64,000 nucleotides of DNA, from assembly GCA_027492275.1 (NCBI GenBank), contig JAPUFC010000091.1:62001-126000 (forward strand). The letters are read 5' to 3'. Of this stretch, positions 34,658 to 45,207 are shown piece by piece. The notes below the pieces were generated by a model, which was not told the origin of the DNA, searched no databases, and saw nothing but the letters and a program-made list of their open reading frames with translations. How positions within the stretch are numbered: the first letter of the stretch is position 1; the number at the start of each line of letters is the position of its first letter. The translations under genes and the position numbers were made by a program. Source of the stretch: Mesorhizobium sp. GTDB lineage: Bacteria > Pseudomonadota > Alphaproteobacteria > Rhizobiales > Rhizobiaceae.

Positions 34658-36805
34658 TCAGCCCGCGCTGTGCGCCAGCACGGCCAGAAGCAGAAGCGCC
34701 ACGATGTTGGTGATCTTGATCGCCGGGTTCACCGCCGGACCGGCGGTGTCCTTGTAGGGGTCGCCGACCGTGTCGCCGGTGACCGAGGCCTTGTGCGCCT
34801 CCGAGCCCTTGAGGTGCTTGACGCCGTCCTTGTCGGTGAAGCCGTCCTCGAACGACTTCTTGGCGTTGTCCCACGCGCCGCCGCCCGAAGTCATCGAGAT
34901 GGCGACGAACAGGCCGTTGACGATCACGCCGAGCAGCATGGCGCCGAGAGCGGCGAAGGCCGAGGCCTTGGAGCCGGAGATCAGCAGCACGCCGAAATAG
35001 ACCACCAGCGGCGCCAGCACCGGCAGCAGCGAGGGGATGATCATCTCCTTGATCGCCGCCTTGGTGAGGATGTCCACCGCGCGCGCGTAGTTCGGCTTCG
35101 ACGTGCCCTGCATGATGCCGGGATTCTCGCGGAACTGTTTGCGCACCTCCTCCACGATCGAGCCCGCCGCCCGGCCGACGGCGGTCATCGCGATGCCGCC
35201 GAACAGGTAGGGGATCAGGCCACCGAAGATCAGGCCGGCAACGACGTAGGGGTTCGACAGGTCGAACGACACCGTGCCGATATCCGCGAAATACGGGTAG
35301 GACGCCGAGTTGGCCGCGAAATATTGTAGGTCGTAGCTGTAGGCCGCGAACAGCACCAGCGCGCCGAGGCCGGCCGAGCCGATCGCGTAGCCCTTGGTGA
35401 CCGCCTTGGTCGTGTTGCCGACCGCGTCCAGCGCGTCCGTGGAATGGCGCACTTCCTTGGGCAGGCCCGACATTTCGGCGATGCCGCCGGCATTGTCGGT
35501 CACCGGGCCGAAGGCGTCGAGCGCCACGATCATGCCGGCGAGGCCGAGCATGGTCGTCACGGCGATCGCCGTGCCAAACAGGCCGGCGAGCTGGAAGGTG
35601 GCGATGATGCCGCCGACGATGACGATCGCCGGCAGCGCCGTCGATTCCAGCGACACCGCGAGGCCCTGGATGACGTTGGTGCCGTGGCCGGTCACCGACG
35701 CCTGGGCGATCGAGTTCACCGGGCGCTTGTTGGTGCCTGTGTAGTACTCGGTGATGACCACGATCAGGCCCGTCACGACCAGGCCGACCAGCCCGCAGAT
35801 GAACAGGTTCGTGCCAGTGATGACGACGCCGCCGGCCGTGCCGATCTCGTCCCAGCCGATGGTCAGCGAGGTCGCCGCGCCGAGCCCGACGATGGACAGC
35901 ACGCCGGTGACGATCAGGCCCTTGTACAGCGCGCCCATGATCGAGCCGTTGGCGCCCAGCTTGACGAAGAAGGTGCCGACGATCGAGGTGATGATGCAGG
36001 CGCCGCAGATCGCCAGCGGGTAGAGCATGACGCTGCCGAGCACCGCCGTGCCGCCGAAGAAGATGGCGCCGAGCACCATGGTGGCGACGACCGTCACCGC
36101 ATAGGTCTCGAACAGGTCGGCCGCCATGCCGGCGCAGTCGCCGACATTGTCGCCGACATTGTCTGCGATGGTCGCCGGGTTGCGCGGGTCGTCCTCGGGA
36201 ATGCCCGCCTCGACCTTGCCGACGAGGTCGCCGCCGACGTCGGCGCCCTTGGTGAAGATGCCGCCGCCGAGACGCGCGAAGATCGAGATCAGCGAGGCGC
36301 CGAAGCCCAGCGAGACCAGCGAGTCGATCACGACGCGGTCCGCCGGCGCATGCCCCATGGGCCCGATGAGAATCAAGTAGTAGACAGCCACTCCAAGCAG
36401 GGCGAGGCCCGCCACCAGCATGCCGGTGATGGCGCCCGACTTGAAGGCGATGTCGAGACCGGCCGCGAGGCTGTTGGAGGCCGCCTGCGCGGTGCGCACG
36501 TTGGCGCGCACCGAGACGTGCATGCCGATGAAGCCGGCCACGCCCGAAAGCACCGCGCCGATCAGGAAGCCGATGGCCGCGCTGGCGGAGAGGAGCCACC
36601 AGGCGAGCAGGAAGACGACGACGCCGACGATGGCGATGGTGGTGTACTGACGCGCGAGATACGCCTGCGCGCCCTCGCGGATCGCAGCGGATATTTCCTG
36701 CATGCGCGCATTGCCCTGGTCGGATGCAAGCACCGACTGAGTCGCCCAGATGGCGTAAAGGACAGAGAGCAGGCCGCAGGCGATGACGACATAGAGCATG
36801 GTCAT
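34658..36805 (-). CDS. hppA: K+-independent proton-translocating pyrophosphatase
   Basis: A 715-residue membrane pyrophosphatase with about 16 membrane segments. [31 protein letters not shown] holds the acidic substrate-binding motifs. The subtype-deciding segment reads [10 protein letters not shown]: Lys where K+-dependent enzymes have Ala, so K+-independent H+ pumping is expected. It pumps protons out of the cytoplasm using PPi hydrolysis. It is a single-gene unit, convergent with bamE. Confidence 0.96.
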   Translation of the reverse strand: MTMLYVVIACGLLSVLYAIWATQSVLASDQGNARMQEISAAIREGAQAYLARQYTTIAIVGVVVFLLAWWLLSASAAIGFLIGAVLSGVAGFIGMHVSVRANVRTAQAASNSLAAGLDIAFKSGAITGMLVAGLALLGVAVYYLILIGPMGHAPADRVVIDSLVSLGFGASLISIFARLGGGIFTKGADVGGDLVGKVEAGIPEDDPRNPATIADNVGDNVGDCAGMAADLFETYAVTVVATMVLGAIFFGGTAVLGSVMLYPLAICGACIITSIVGTFFVKLGANGSIMGALYKGLIVTGVLSIVGLGAATSLTIGWDEIGTAGGVVITGTNLFICGLVGLVVTGLIVVITEYYTGTNKRPVNSIAQASVTGHGTNVIQGLAVSLESTALPAIVIVGGIIATFQLAGLFGTAIAVTTMLGLAGMIVALDAFGPVTDNAGGIAEMSGLPKEVRHSTDALDAVGNTTKAVTKGYAIGSAGLGALVLFAAYSYDLQYFAANSASYPYFADIGTVSFDLSNPYVVAGLIFGGLIPYLFGGIAMTAVGRAAGSIVEEVRKQFRENPGIMQGTSKPNYARAVDILTKAAIKEMIIPSLLPVLAPLVVYFGVLLISGSKASAFAALGAMLLGVIVNGLFVAISMTSGGGAWDNAKKSFEDGFTDKDGVKHLKGSEAHKASVTGDTVGDPYKDTAGPAVNPAIKITNIVALLLLAVLAHSAG

Positions 36806-36996
36806 GGCCGATTTTCCCCGATGATGGGCCGGGAAAAACCTCCCCCCGGACCCGATACGACACCGACTTCAGGCATCGCCGAATCCGATGTTCCACCGGG
36901 GCTTATGCGAAAGCCCCGGCGGCCCGTCAAGATGTCGCGGCAATGTTGCCCCGCTTTCGCCCCAAACCCCGTGGGTTTCGCCGGGCGGGAACCGTC

Positions 36997-38208
36997 TCAG
37001 GCGGCCGCGTCGGGCGCCGCCGCGCGGCGGCTGAGATACCGCCACAGCAGCGCGCCCAAGCAGAGCGCCGAGACGGGCAGGACGACCATGTTCAGCGCGT
37101 TCCAGCCGAGGCGGTAGTAGACCATGCCCGACGACAGCGAACTGAGGGCGACGGTGCCGAACAGGATCAGGTCGTGCAGGCCCGCGACCTTGCTCTTCTC
37201 GGACGGGCGGTAGGTTTCCGCGATCATGGCGGTGGAGCCGATGAAGCCGAAGTTCCACCCCAGGCCGAGAAGGACCAGGGCTGCCCAGAACTGCCACAGC
37301 GCGATGCCCGACATCGCCACCAGCGCGCAGCCGATCAGCAGCGCCAGACCGGCCGCCATCACCGCTTCCTTGCCGAAGCGCGTGATCAGCCGGCCGGTGA
37401 AGAAGCTCGGCCCGAACATCGCCATGACGTGCAGCGAAATGCCCAGCGTCGCCTCGTCCGTCGAGAAGCCGCAGCCGACCATCGCCAGCGGCGCGCCGGT
37501 CATGACGAAGCTCATCAGCGCGTAGGTGGAAACACCGCACAACAGGCCGAGCGCGAAGCCCGGCTGCATGACGATCGCGCCCAGCGGCCGCGCCGGCTCC
37601 TGCGCCGCGACCGCCTCGCCGCGCCTCGCAGCGGCAGGCAGCATCGCCAGGATCGCCATGCCGGCGACCGCCAGGCCGATGATCGAGACGAACGCGCCCG
37701 CGAACATGGTCGGCAGGAACATGTCGCGGGTCAGGATGACGATCTGCGGACCCAGGATCGCCGTCACCAGCCCGCCGCCGAGCACATAGGAGATCGCCTT
37801 GGCCTTGAATTGCGGCGGCGCGTTGTCCGCCGCCGCGAAGCGGAACTGCTGGATGAACGCGCCGCCGACGCCGATGAGGCCGAGCGCGGCGACGAACAGG
37901 ACAAAATCCATGCGGAACAGCGCGATGGCCGCGAGACCGCCGCCGGAGCCGGTCATCAGCGCACCGGTGGCGAAGCCGAGCCGCTGGCCGAGCAGGCGGA
38001 TGATGACGGCCGCGGGCACCGCGCCGAGCGCCACGCCCAGCGTGAACCCGGTGACCGGCAGGGTCGCCAGCGACTTGTCGGCGTCGAGCAGATAGTGTCC
38101 GGCGAGGCCGCCGAGCGCCAGGCAGATCGGCGCGGCCGACCCCAGAACGGCCTGCGCGCCGGCCAGCACCAGCGCCGTGCGCCGCGCGTCGGGGGCAGTG
38201 TCAGTCAC
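36997..38208 (-). CDS. MFS transporter
   Basis: A 403-residue protein with 12 predicted membrane segments. A typical MFS loop is not obvious, but the [15 protein letters not shown] segment after the sixth or seventh span resembles the family G-x-x-x-D/R-x-x-G-R motif. Its GTG start at 38208 lies inside the last codons of nusB (8-bp overlap), so it closes the nrdR-rib-nusB run. A riboflavin-related or unrelated export role is possible; the substrate cannot be read from sequence. Confidence 0.8.
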   Translation of the reverse strand: MTDTAPDARRTALVLAGAQAVLGSAAPICLALGGLAGHYLLDADKSLATLPVTGFTLGVALGAVPAAVIIRLLGQRLGFATGALMTGSGGGLAAIALFRMDFVLFVAALGLIGVGGAFIQQFRFAAADNAPPQFKAKAISYVLGGGLVTAILGPQIVILTRDMFLPTMFAGAFVSIIGLAVAGMAILAMLPAAARRGEAVAAQEPARPLGAIVMQPGFALGLLCGVSTYALMSFVMTGAPLAMVGCGFSTDEATLGISLHVMAMFGPSFFTGRLITRFGKEAVMAAGLALLIGCALVAMSGIALWQFWAALVLLGLGWNFGFIGSTAMIAETYRPSEKSKVAGLHDLILFGTVALSSLSSGMVYYRLGWNALNMVVLPVSALCLGALLWRYLSRRAAAPDAAA

Positions 38209-38689
38209 CGTCCGGTTCCGTGCGCGAGCCGCCCCGGACACGCTTGCCGACCCGGTCGAGCACGGCGTTGACCAGCTTCGGCTCGTCCTCCGAGTAGAAG
38301 GCCTTGGCGATGTCTATATATTCCGAGACCACCACGGCGGTCGGCACCTCCGCGCGCTGCATCAGCTCGTAGGTTCCCGCGCGCAAGATGGCGCGCAGCG
38401 TCGAATCCAGCCGCGACAGCGGCCAGTCCTCCGTCAGCGACTGGCGGATGATCGGGTCGACCGTCTTCTGGTGTTCCACCACGCCGGCCAGGATCGAGCG
38501 GAACCATTGCGCGTCGGCCTCCCGGTACTGGGCGCCGTCCAGCTCCTTGCCGAGCCGGAAGGTCTCGTATTCCGCCGTCGTCTCGAGCAGGCCCGTGCCC
38601 GCCACGTCCATCTGGTAGAGCGCCTGCACGGCCGCCAGGCGCGCCGTGCCGCGTTTGTTGGCGGGGCGGATCGTGACGTCTTTCGACAC
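38201..38689 (-). CDS. nusB: Transcription antitermination factor NusB
   Basis: A 162-residue all-helical protein. [18 protein letters not shown] at about residues 15-32 and the C-terminal [33 protein letters not shown] are the two conserved NusB blocks. It binds boxA with NusE in rRNA antitermination. GTG 38689 starts two bases after the ribH stop. The rib-nusB linkage is widespread. Confidence 0.95.
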   Translation of the reverse strand: MSKDVTIRPANKRGTARLAAVQALYQMDVAGTGLLETTAEYETFRLGKELDGAQYREADAQWFRSILAGVVEHQKTVDPIIRQSLTEDWPLSRLDSTLRAILRAGTYELMQRAEVPTAVVVSEYIDIAKAFYSEDEPKLVNAVLDRVGKRVRGGSRTEPDGD

Positions 38690-38691
38690 GA

Positions 38692-39153
38692 TCAGCGCGC
38701 CCTGAACCGTTTGCGCAGCGCGATCATCGTCAGCGCCGCGCGCGCGGCGAAGCCGCCCTTGTCGCCCTCGGTGCGGCGCGCCCGCGCCCAGGCCTGCTCC
38801 TCGTTCTCGGTGGTCAGGATGCCGTTTCCGATGGCGACCGACTCGCTGACCGTGAGGTCCATCAGCGCCCGCGCCGACTCGTTCGCCACGATGTCGAAAT
38901 GATAGGTCTCGCCGCGGATGACGACGCCCAGCGCCACGTATCCGTCATAGGCCGCGCCATCGTCGTCCTCGGCGGCGTCCAGCGCCAGCGCGATCGCGCC
39001 GGGAATCTCCAGCGCGCCTGGCACCGTCACGACGTCGTAGCTGGCCCCCGCGGCGTCCAGCGCCGACCTGGCGCCGTCCAGCAGCGCGTCGGCGAGGTCG
39101 TCGTAGAAGCGCGCCTCGATGATCAGCAGATGGGGCTTGTCCTGGGTGGCCAT
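38692..39153 (-). CDS. ribH: 6,7-dimethyl-8-ribityllumazine synthase
   Basis: A 153-residue enzyme with [15 protein letters not shown], the substrate loop [11 protein letters not shown] and [18 protein letters not shown], whose His is the catalytic base. It condenses the ribityl pyrimidine with 3,4-dihydroxybutanone phosphate to make lumazine. ATG 39153 has GGAG seven bases ahead. A 108-bp gap separates it from ribE; I see no FMN riboswitch there. Confidence 0.96.
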   Translation of the reverse strand: MATQDKPHLLIIEARFYDDLADALLDGARSALDAAGASYDVVTVPGALEIPGAIALALDAAEDDDGAAYDGYVALGVVIRGETYHFDIVANESARALMDLTVSESVAIGNGILTTENEEQAWARARRTEGDKGGFAARAALTMIALRKRFRAR

Positions 39154-39261
39154 GAAAATCTCCGCAAGTCGCCGGTGATTAGGCCGAACCGGTTGTTCCC
39201 GCAAGCGGCCAGGGGCGGCTTTTCGACATGGCTGCCCTGCCGGTCCCCTGCCGACCTCCGG

Positions 39262-39876
39262 TCAAGCCCGGTCGGCGGCCTGAGACAGCCGCGCCGCATA
39301 GCGCGCCATCGTGTCGACTTCGAGGTTGACCCGCTCGCCAGCCCGCCGCTCGCCCCAGGTCGTGACGCCGAGCGAATGATGGATGAGCAGCACGTCGAAG
39401 CGGTTTCCGTCGACGCCGTTGACCGTCAGCGACGTGCCGTCGAGCGCCACCGAGCCCTTCTGTGCGATGAAGCGCGCCAGCGCCTCGGGCGCTTCGAGCG
39501 TGAAGCGCACGGCATCCCCGACATCCTGCCTTGCCGCGATGAGGGCGGTTCCGTCGACATGGCCGGAGACGATGTGGCCGCCCAGTTCGTCGCCGATCTT
39601 CAGCGAGCGTTCGAGGTTGATGCGCGTGCCTTCCGTCCAGTCCGCGGCCGTCGTCAGCCGCAAGGCCTCCTCCCACGCCTCCGCCTCGAACCAGCGGTCG
39701 TTGGAGCCGGCCTGCGGCAGCGCCGTCACCGTCAGGCACACGCCGCCGCAGGCGATCGACGCGCCGATGGCGATGGTGGCCGGATCGTAGGAGGTGCGGA
39801 TGCGCAGGCGCCTGCCCTGCGGCAGCGGCGTGGCGCGCTCCACCGTGCCGATGTCGGTGACGATGCCCGTGAACAT
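39262..39876 (-). CDS. ribE: Riboflavin synthase (alpha chain)
   Basis: A 204-residue protein with two lumazine-binding repeats. The first begins [14 protein letters not shown] and contains ACGGVCLTV; the second has GGHIVSGHVDGTA and DGTSLTVNGV. It dismutates two lumazine molecules to riboflavin. Its ATG shares one base with the ribD stop (TGATG). Confidence 0.95.
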   Translation of the reverse strand: MFTGIVTDIGTVERATPLPQGRRLRIRTSYDPATIAIGASIACGGVCLTVTALPQAGSNDRWFEAEAWEEALRLTTAADWTEGTRINLERSLKIGDELGGHIVSGHVDGTALIAARQDVGDAVRFTLEAPEALARFIAQKGSVALDGTSLTVNGVDGNRFDVLLIHHSLGVTTWGERRAGERVNLEVDTMARYAARLSQAADRA

Positions 39877-40997
39877 CAGATATCCCTCACCCATTCCGCG
39901 CAGAAATCGTCGCCGAACCGCGCTTCCCGCACGAACCGGAATCCGGCCGGGATCGTCTCGCGGTCGACCGGGGAGCGGATGCCCCCCTCCCCGATCGCCG
40001 ACGGACCGTGGAACAGGACGATGCGGTCGACCAGATCGTCGGCCAGGAAATGCGAGGCCGTGGCCGCGCCGCCTTCGACCAGCACGCTCGACATGCCCTG
40101 GGCGGCGAGGTCCTCCAGCAATTCCGGCAGGGCGATGCGCCCGTCGAACGTCTCCGTCGCCAGGAAGCGCGCGCCCGCCTCTTCCAGCGCGGCGCGGCGT
40201 CCAGCGTCGGCGTCCGGGGCCGCGGCGATCAGCAGCGGCACCTTGGCCGCGTCGCGCACCAGCTTCGATGCAAGCGGCAGCCGCGCCTGGCGGTCGAGAA
40301 CGAGGCGGGCCGGCGAGCGCGCCGCAAGGCCCGGAAGCCGTACCGTCAGTTCCGGATCGTCTTCCGTCGCCGTGCCGATGCCGACGATCACCGCGTCCGC
40401 CTCCGCGCGCATCAGATGCACCTCCCGGCGGGCGATCTCGCCCGTGATGATCACCTGCCCCGCGCCGCGCCGGCCGATCATGCCGTCGCTCGACAAGGCC
40501 AGTTTCAGCGCCACTTCGGGCCGTTTCTTCATCGAGCGCATGAGGTAGCCGGCCATCCCGTCCGCAGCCTGCCGCGCCAGCACGCCCTCGACGACCTCGA
40601 TGCCCGCCGCGCGCAGGATCGCATAGCCCCGCCCCGAGACGCGGCTGTCGGGATCGCTGGCCGCCCCGACGACGCGCCTGACGCCGGCGCGCGCCAGCGC
40701 CTCGGCGCAGGGCGGCGTGCGGCCGTGATGCGCGCAGGGCTCCAGCGTGACATAGGCGGTCGCGCCTCGCGCCAGGCCGCCAGCCTCGGCCAGCGCCTCG
40801 GTCTCGGCATGCGGCCGGCCGCCGATCGCCGTGATCCCCGAACCGACGATGCGCGGCCCCGCGCCGTCGTCGCGCACGATCAGCGTGCCGACGGACGGGT
40901 TCGTGGAGGTCAGGCCGAGATTCCTGCGCGACAGGCGGATCGCGGCGGCCATGAGCCGCTCATCCGTTTCGCGCCGGTCCTCCGTCTCCGCCGTCAC
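39876..40997 (-). CDS. ribD: Bifunctional riboflavin deaminase/reductase
   Basis: A 373-residue two-domain enzyme. The N-terminal deaminase (about 1-150) has the zinc site HAETEA plus [11 protein letters not shown]; the C-terminal reductase has [12 protein letters not shown] and [13 protein letters not shown]. It performs the second and third steps of the pyrimidine branch of riboflavin synthesis. The start is GTG 40997, overlapping the nrdR stop (GTGA). Confidence 0.95.
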   Translation of the reverse strand: MTAETEDRRETDERLMAAAIRLSRRNLGLTSTNPSVGTLIVRDDGAGPRIVGSGITAIGGRPHAETEALAEAGGLARGATAYVTLEPCAHHGRTPPCAEALARAGVRRVVGAASDPDSRVSGRGYAILRAAGIEVVEGVLARQAADGMAGYLMRSMKKRPEVALKLALSSDGMIGRRGAGQVIITGEIARREVHLMRAEADAVIVGIGTATEDDPELTVRLPGLAARSPARLVLDRQARLPLASKLVRDAAKVPLLIAAAPDADAGRRAALEEAGARFLATETFDGRIALPELLEDLAAQGMSSVLVEGGAATASHFLADDLVDRIVLFHGPSAIGEGGIRSPVDRETIPAGFRFVREARFGDDFCAEWVRDI

Positions 40998-41458
40998 GGC
41001 TGCTGCTCGTCGCCCTTCAGCTCGCCGAGCACGTCGTGGAAATCCTTGGCCTCGCGGAAATTGCGGTAGACCGAGGCGAAACGCACATAGGCGACGTCGT
41101 CCAGCGACTTCAGCGCCTCCATGACGAGCCGGCCGACCTCCGCCGAGGGGATTTCGGTCTCGCCCGAGCTTTCGAGCTGGCGCACGATGCCCGTGACGGC
41201 GCGGTCGATGCGCTCGGGATCGACATTGCGCTTCCTCAGCGCGATCTCCACCGATCTCAGCAGCTTGTCGCGGTCGAACGGCACCTTGCGGCCGGATTTC
41301 TTGACCACGATGAGGTCGCGCAACTGCACCCGCTCGAAGGTGGTGAAGCGCCCGCCGCAGACGGGGCATACGCGCCGCCGGCGGATCGCCTGCCCGTCCT
41401 CGGCGGGCCGCGAATCCTTCACCTGCGTGTCTTCGGACTGGCAATAGGGGCAACGCAT
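40994..41458 (-). CDS. nrdR: Transcriptional repressor NrdR
   Basis: A 154-residue repressor of ribonucleotide reductase genes. The zinc ribbon has Cys3, Cys6, Cys31 and Cys34, and an ATP-cone follows ([19 protein letters not shown]). It senses ATP/dATP. Its ribosome site GAGG overlaps the stop codon of the VapC-type toxin gene 7 bp upstream, so expression is likely tied to the TA module or the transcript running through it. Confidence 0.96.
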   Translation of the reverse strand: MRCPYCQSEDTQVKDSRPAEDGQAIRRRRVCPVCGGRFTTFERVQLRDLIVVKKSGRKVPFDRDKLLRSVEIALRKRNVDPERIDRAVTGIVRQLESSGETEIPSAEVGRLVMEALKSLDDVAYVRFASVYRNFREAKDFHDVLGELKGDEQQP

Positions 41459-41465
41459 GGCAGCC

Positions 41466-41873
41466 TCAGTTCAGGTTTGGCGCGATCAGCCGGACATCCG
41501 GAAAATAGGTGCGATAGCGACGCGCGTCCCGGGTCACAAGAGGTATTCCAAGCGCGGCCGCATGCCCACCGATGAAGAAGTCGGGCAAGACGCCTGACTT
41601 CGCGCCGCCTGCCGCGCGGTAACCTGCAAAGGCCTTGGCCGCAAGAAAAGCACCCGCTGGCGGCATATGGGCAAACTCCGCACCGACATCCGTCATCAAC
41701 TGATCCACCTCGGCCGGACTTTCATAGCGGATGGACAACTCTGCATAGATGACTGCGTTTACATGCAGTGGACCCTCGGCAGCCGCGGCCTCGATCGCAT
41801 TCAACGACCAACGCAGCCAGGCCGGATCGCTTGTGACAATATCCAGCAAGACGTTCGTATCTACGAGGGCCAA
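41466..41873 (-). CDS. VapC-type PIN-domain toxin (second module)
   Basis: A 135-residue PIN ribonuclease: [14 protein letters not shown] at the start holds the first Asp, [11 protein letters not shown] the conserved Glu, and [14 protein letters not shown] plus [13 protein letters not shown] the C-terminal acidic residues. It overlaps the antitoxin gene by 13 bp. It is unrelated in detail to the toxin at 26613-26999. Confidence 0.88.
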   Translation of the reverse strand: MALVDTNVLLDIVTSDPAWLRWSLNAIEAAAAEGPLHVNAVIYAELSIRYESPAEVDQLMTDVGAEFAHMPPAGAFLAAKAFAGYRAAGGAKSGVLPDFFIGGHAAALGIPLVTRDARRYRTYFPDVRLIAPNLN

Positions 41874-42100
41874 TCGTCCCCCCGGGTCAGTCGCATGACC
41901 TCGTCGGTGGTCATGCCTGGGCCAGCATGCCCGATCAGCTTTTCAAATCTGCTCGGCGGCCGCTGCCCATCAGCGCGCTCAATAACGACGTTGCCGTTGA
42001 CGTAGCGAAACTTCACCTCGCTACCCGGCTCCAGACCCAGCAGTTCGCGGACAGCCTTGGGAACGGTGACCTGACCCTTGACCGTAATCTTGGTGCTCAT
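41861..42100 (-). CDS. SpoVT/AbrB-type antitoxin
   Basis: A 79-residue protein. The first half, TKITVKGQVTVPKAVRELLGLEPGSEVKF, is a SpoVT/AbrB swapped-hairpin DNA-binding domain; the tail from about residue 45 should mask the toxin. It very likely represses its own promoter through the inverted repeat just upstream. Confidence 0.88.
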   Translation of the reverse strand: MSTKITVKGQVTVPKAVRELLGLEPGSEVKFRYVNGNVVIERADGQRPPSRFEKLIGHAGPGMTTDEVMRLTRGDDWPS

Positions 42101-42108
42101 GACAGCCT

Positions 42109-42139
42109 CGGTAATACCCTAAGGCCAAAAGGTATTACC
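42109..42139. promoter_or_regulatory. Operator of the AbrB-VapC module
   Basis: CGGTAATACC at 42109-42118 and GGTATTACCG at 42130-42139 are a perfect 10-bp inverted repeat. Their centres are 21 bp apart, two turns of the helix, as suits a dimer-of-dimers repressor. It lies just ahead of the antitoxin start. Confidence 0.7.
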
Positions 42140-42164
42140 GAAACCACCGAAAATCAAGATTACC

Positions 42165-43475
42165 TCACCCCTGATAAGGGTACAGCGGGAACCGGTCCGT
42201 CAGCGCCACCACCTTGGCCTTCACCGCCGCTTCGACGGCCGCGTTGCCCTCGTCGGAATTGGCGGCCTGCAGGCCGTCCAGCACCTCGGCGATCAGCTTG
42301 CCGATCTCGCGGAACTCGGCCACGCCGAAGCCGCGCGTCGTGCCGGCGGGCGTGCCCAGCCGCACGCCGGACGTCACGAAGGGCTTCTCCGGGTCGAAGG
42401 GGATGCCGTTCTTGTTGCAGGTGATGTTGGCGCGGCCGAGCGCCGCCTCGGCGCGCTTGCCGGTGGCGTTCTTGGGCCGCAGGTCGACCAGCATCAAATG
42501 GTTGTCCGTGCCTCCGGACACGATGTCGAGGCCCGTTTCCTGAAGGCTGGAGGCCAGCGCCTTGGCGTTCGCCACCACGCTCTTCGCGTAGTCCTTGAAC
42601 TCCGGCCGCAGCGCCTCGCCGAAGGCCACCGCCTTGGCCGCGATGACATGCATCAGCGGTCCGCCCTGCAGGCCGGGGAACACGGCGGAGTTGATCTTCT
42701 TGGCGATGGTCTCGTCATTGGTCAGCACCATGCCGCCGCGCGGCCCGCGCAGCGATTTGTGCGTCGTCGTGGTCGTGACGTGCGCGTGCGGAACCGGCGA
42801 CGGATGTGCGCCGCCCGCGACCAGACCGGCGATATGGGCCATGTCGACCATCAGAAAGGCGCCGACGGCGTCGGCGATCTCGCGGAACCGCTTCCAGTCC
42901 CAGACGCGCGAATAGGCGGTGCCGCCGGCCAGGATCAGCTTCGGCTTGTTCTCATGCGCCAGCCGCTCGACCTCGTCCATGTCGAGCAGATTGTCGTCGC
43001 GGCGCACGCCGTAGGACACGACCTTGAACCACTTGCCGCTCATGTTGACCGGCGAGCCGTGGGTCAGGTGGCCGCCCGAATTCAGGTCAAGCCCCATGAA
43101 CGTGTCGCCGGGCTGCAGCAGCGCGAGGAAAACGGCCTGGTTCATCTGGCTGCCGGAATTGGGCTGCACGTTGGCGAACTTGCAGTCGAACAGCGTCTTG
43201 GCCCGCTCGATGGCGAGCTCCTCGGCGATGTCGACGAACTGGCAGCCGCCGTAGTAGCGCTTGCCGGGATAACCCTCGGCGTATTTGTTGGTCATCACCG
43301 AGCCCTGCGCCTCCAGAACGGCGCGGCTGACGATGTTCTCAGACGCAATCAGCTCGATCTCATGACGCTGCCGGCCGAGCTCGCCGCGAATGGCCTTGAA
43401 GATCTCGGGATCGACCTCCGCGAGCGGCGCGTCGAAAAAGGCGTTCTGGCTGTTGCTGGCTGCGGCCGTTGACAT
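42165..43475 (-). CDS. glyA: Serine hydroxymethyltransferase
   Basis: A 436-residue PLP enzyme. The cofactor Lys is in [35 protein letters not shown] and [14 protein letters not shown] are the N-terminal signature blocks. It interconverts serine and glycine while loading tetrahydrofolate with a one-carbon unit. It usually precedes nrdR directly in alphaproteobacteria; here a TA module lies between. Confidence 0.97.
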   Translation of the reverse strand: MSTAAASNSQNAFFDAPLAEVDPEIFKAIRGELGRQRHEIELIASENIVSRAVLEAQGSVMTNKYAEGYPGKRYYGGCQFVDIAEELAIERAKTLFDCKFANVQPNSGSQMNQAVFLALLQPGDTFMGLDLNSGGHLTHGSPVNMSGKWFKVVSYGVRRDDNLLDMDEVERLAHENKPKLILAGGTAYSRVWDWKRFREIADAVGAFLMVDMAHIAGLVAGGAHPSPVPHAHVTTTTTHKSLRGPRGGMVLTNDETIAKKINSAVFPGLQGGPLMHVIAAKAVAFGEALRPEFKDYAKSVVANAKALASSLQETGLDIVSGGTDNHLMLVDLRPKNATGKRAEAALGRANITCNKNGIPFDPEKPFVTSGVRLGTPAGTTRGFGVAEFREIGKLIAEVLDGLQAANSDEGNAAVEAAVKAKVVALTDRFPLYPYQG

Positions 43476-43600
43476 GGCGACTCCCCGTGCTCGCGGGCTT
43501 CTTCAAGCCCGTCCTGAATGCAGGGTGGCGCATTAACACGGCAGGGTCCGCAGCGCCATGTGCCGTGACGCAAAACCATTGCGCCAGGTGGCCGCGAACG

Positions 43601-43628
43601 GCAAAAGGCCGCGCGGGCGCGCGGCCTT
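43601..43628 (-). terminator. Terminator downstream of the L,D-transpeptidase gene
   Basis: AAGGCCGCGC and GCGCGGCCTT form a 10-bp stem with a four-base loop; on the minus strand it is followed by TTTTGCC. It lies about 28 bp past the transpeptidase stop. Confidence 0.75.
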
Positions 43629-43655
43629 GGAAAAACAGGCGGGCTTCGAAGAACC

Positions 43656-44918
43656 TTACAGCGAAGCCTGCGTGATCTGCAGTTCGTCCACGCCGTCGCG
43701 GCCGTAGATGTCGTCGCGGAAATGCGCGACGCCGTCGCCGGTCGACCAAGCGGAGATGTAGGTGAAGTAGACGGGCACCGGGTTGGAGAGCTGCACCGGG
43801 GTGCTCTCGCCGCTCTTGATCGTCGCCTCGAAGCGCTGGCGGTCCCAGCCGGGCGTGTCGCGCATCAGCCAGGTCACGAGGTCGCGCACGTTCTGCACGC
43901 GCACGCAGCCGGACGAATCGAAGCGCATCAGCTTGGAGAACAGGCTCTGCTGCGGCGTGTCGTGCATGTAGACCGCATGCGGGTTGGGGAAGTTGATCTT
44001 CACCGAGGCCATGGCGTTGATCTGGCCGGGGTCCTGGCGGAAATGCAGCTTGGCCGCGTCCTCCGTCGACCAGTCGATGGTCTTGGGATCGATCTCCGTT
44101 CCGCCAGGGCCGAGAATGCGGATGTGGTTCTTGGTCAGATACTCCGGATCCTTGCGCATCAGCGGGATGATGTCCTTGCGGACGATCGATTCCGGCGCGT
44201 TCCAGTACGGGTTGACGATGACTTCATTGATCTTGGAATTGAGGATCGGCGTCTGCCGGTCGATCTTGCCGACGATCGCCGTGTGGCGCAGCGCCACGCG
44301 GTCGCCCTCCACGGCCTCGATCTGCGCGGCCGGAATGTTGACCATGACGTAGCGGTTGCCGAGGAAGCCCGACATGGAGCGCAGCCGCACCAGGTTCGTT
44401 TCGAGCTGCCCCAGCCGCACCGGGGCCGTCACGTTCATCGCCGCGAAAGTATATTGGCCCAGCACGCCGTCGGCCGGCAGGCCATGGCGGGACTGGAAGC
44501 GCTTCACGGCGGCATCGACATAGGTGTCGAAGGCGTTGGAGACGCCGGCGTTGCGCGACAGGTCGCCGGACACCATGAGGCGCTGGCGCAGCGGCACGAC
44601 ATCGGGATCGACCACGCCAAGCTTCAGCTTCTTGGTGGCCGGCACCATGGGCCAGCCGCCCTGCGCGACGATGCCCTGATATTGCGCGATCGCCTGCTCG
44701 ATGTAGCTGACCGTCTGCGGCGAGAAGATCGGCAGGTTGGAGGCGACCTTGGTCACCTGCGCCGCGCGCGCGTCGAACTGGTCGTCCCAGTTGCCGCGCC
44801 GCGAGGATTTGAGGATATCGCCGATCACGTCCTGCGCGAAGGCGGCGCCCGGCAACAGGCTCGCCGCAGCCACGCCGGCTCCGGCCAGAAAGACGCGACG
44901 GCTGGTGTTCTTCGTCAT
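43656..44918 (-). CDS. L,D-transpeptidase (YcbB/LdtP-like), Tat-exported
   Basis: A 420-residue periplasmic enzyme. The N-terminus has a Tat-like signal, SRRVFLAGAGVAAASLLPGAAFA. A peptidoglycan-binding-like domain (VKRFQSRHGLPADGVLG) precedes the YkuD catalytic domain with MHDTP and the active-site SSGCVRV. Such enzymes make 3-3 cross-links in peptidoglycan or attach proteins to it. ATG 44918 follows GGAAGAG. It lies about 290 bp downstream of ldtR on the same strand; in Liberibacter and Sinorhizobium LdtR controls an L,D-transpeptidase gene. Confidence 0.88.
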   Translation of the reverse strand: MTKNTSRRVFLAGAGVAAASLLPGAAFAQDVIGDILKSSRRGNWDDQFDARAAQVTKVASNLPIFSPQTVSYIEQAIAQYQGIVAQGGWPMVPATKKLKLGVVDPDVVPLRQRLMVSGDLSRNAGVSNAFDTYVDAAVKRFQSRHGLPADGVLGQYTFAAMNVTAPVRLGQLETNLVRLRSMSGFLGNRYVMVNIPAAQIEAVEGDRVALRHTAIVGKIDRQTPILNSKINEVIVNPYWNAPESIVRKDIIPLMRKDPEYLTKNHIRILGPGGTEIDPKTIDWSTEDAAKLHFRQDPGQINAMASVKINFPNPHAVYMHDTPQQSLFSKLMRFDSSGCVRVQNVRDLVTWLMRDTPGWDRQRFEATIKSGESTPVQLSNPVPVYFTYISAWSTGDGVAHFRDDIYGRDGVDELQITQASL

Positions 44919-45145
44919 GGGCAACTCTTCCATCTCGTGCGCCGCAGGCGCTCGTGTACGCGGACCATCCCAATCTAGGCCCGCAATCTTAACAATCTGC
45001 CAACCATGGCGGACCGGCGGACAACGCCCGCGGCGCCGTCCCGTTCCGTCCGGGCGGCCTGCTTCACCCCATGCGATTTCACTGCAAATATGGCGGCACC
45101 ATGACTGCCGGCCAGTCACAACCGCGCGAGCGCCGCCGGCGTTGC

Positions 45146-45185
45146 AAAAACAGCACGGCCTCCGCGGGCGCGCGGAGGCCGTGCT
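45146..45185 (-). terminator. Terminator of ldtR
   Basis: AGCACGGCCTCCGCG (45152-45166) and CGCGGAGGCCGTGCT (45171-45185) are perfectly complementary; on the minus strand the stem is followed by GTTTTTGC. Confidence 0.88.
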
Positions 45186-45207
45186 GAGAGGAAAGCCTTG
45201 CCGGCGA

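Noticed and set aside
36806-36996. Stem CCGGGGCTT/AAGCCCCGG in the hppA-MFS gap as a terminator
   Set aside because: The stem is real but short, has no T-tract, and could equally belong to the hppA promoter region; I could not assign it.
39154-39261. Possible FMN riboswitch between ribE and ribH
   Set aside because: The 108-bp gap lacks the conserved multi-helix pattern of the RFN element (no AGGGTTC-type ends), and the gap is too short for it.
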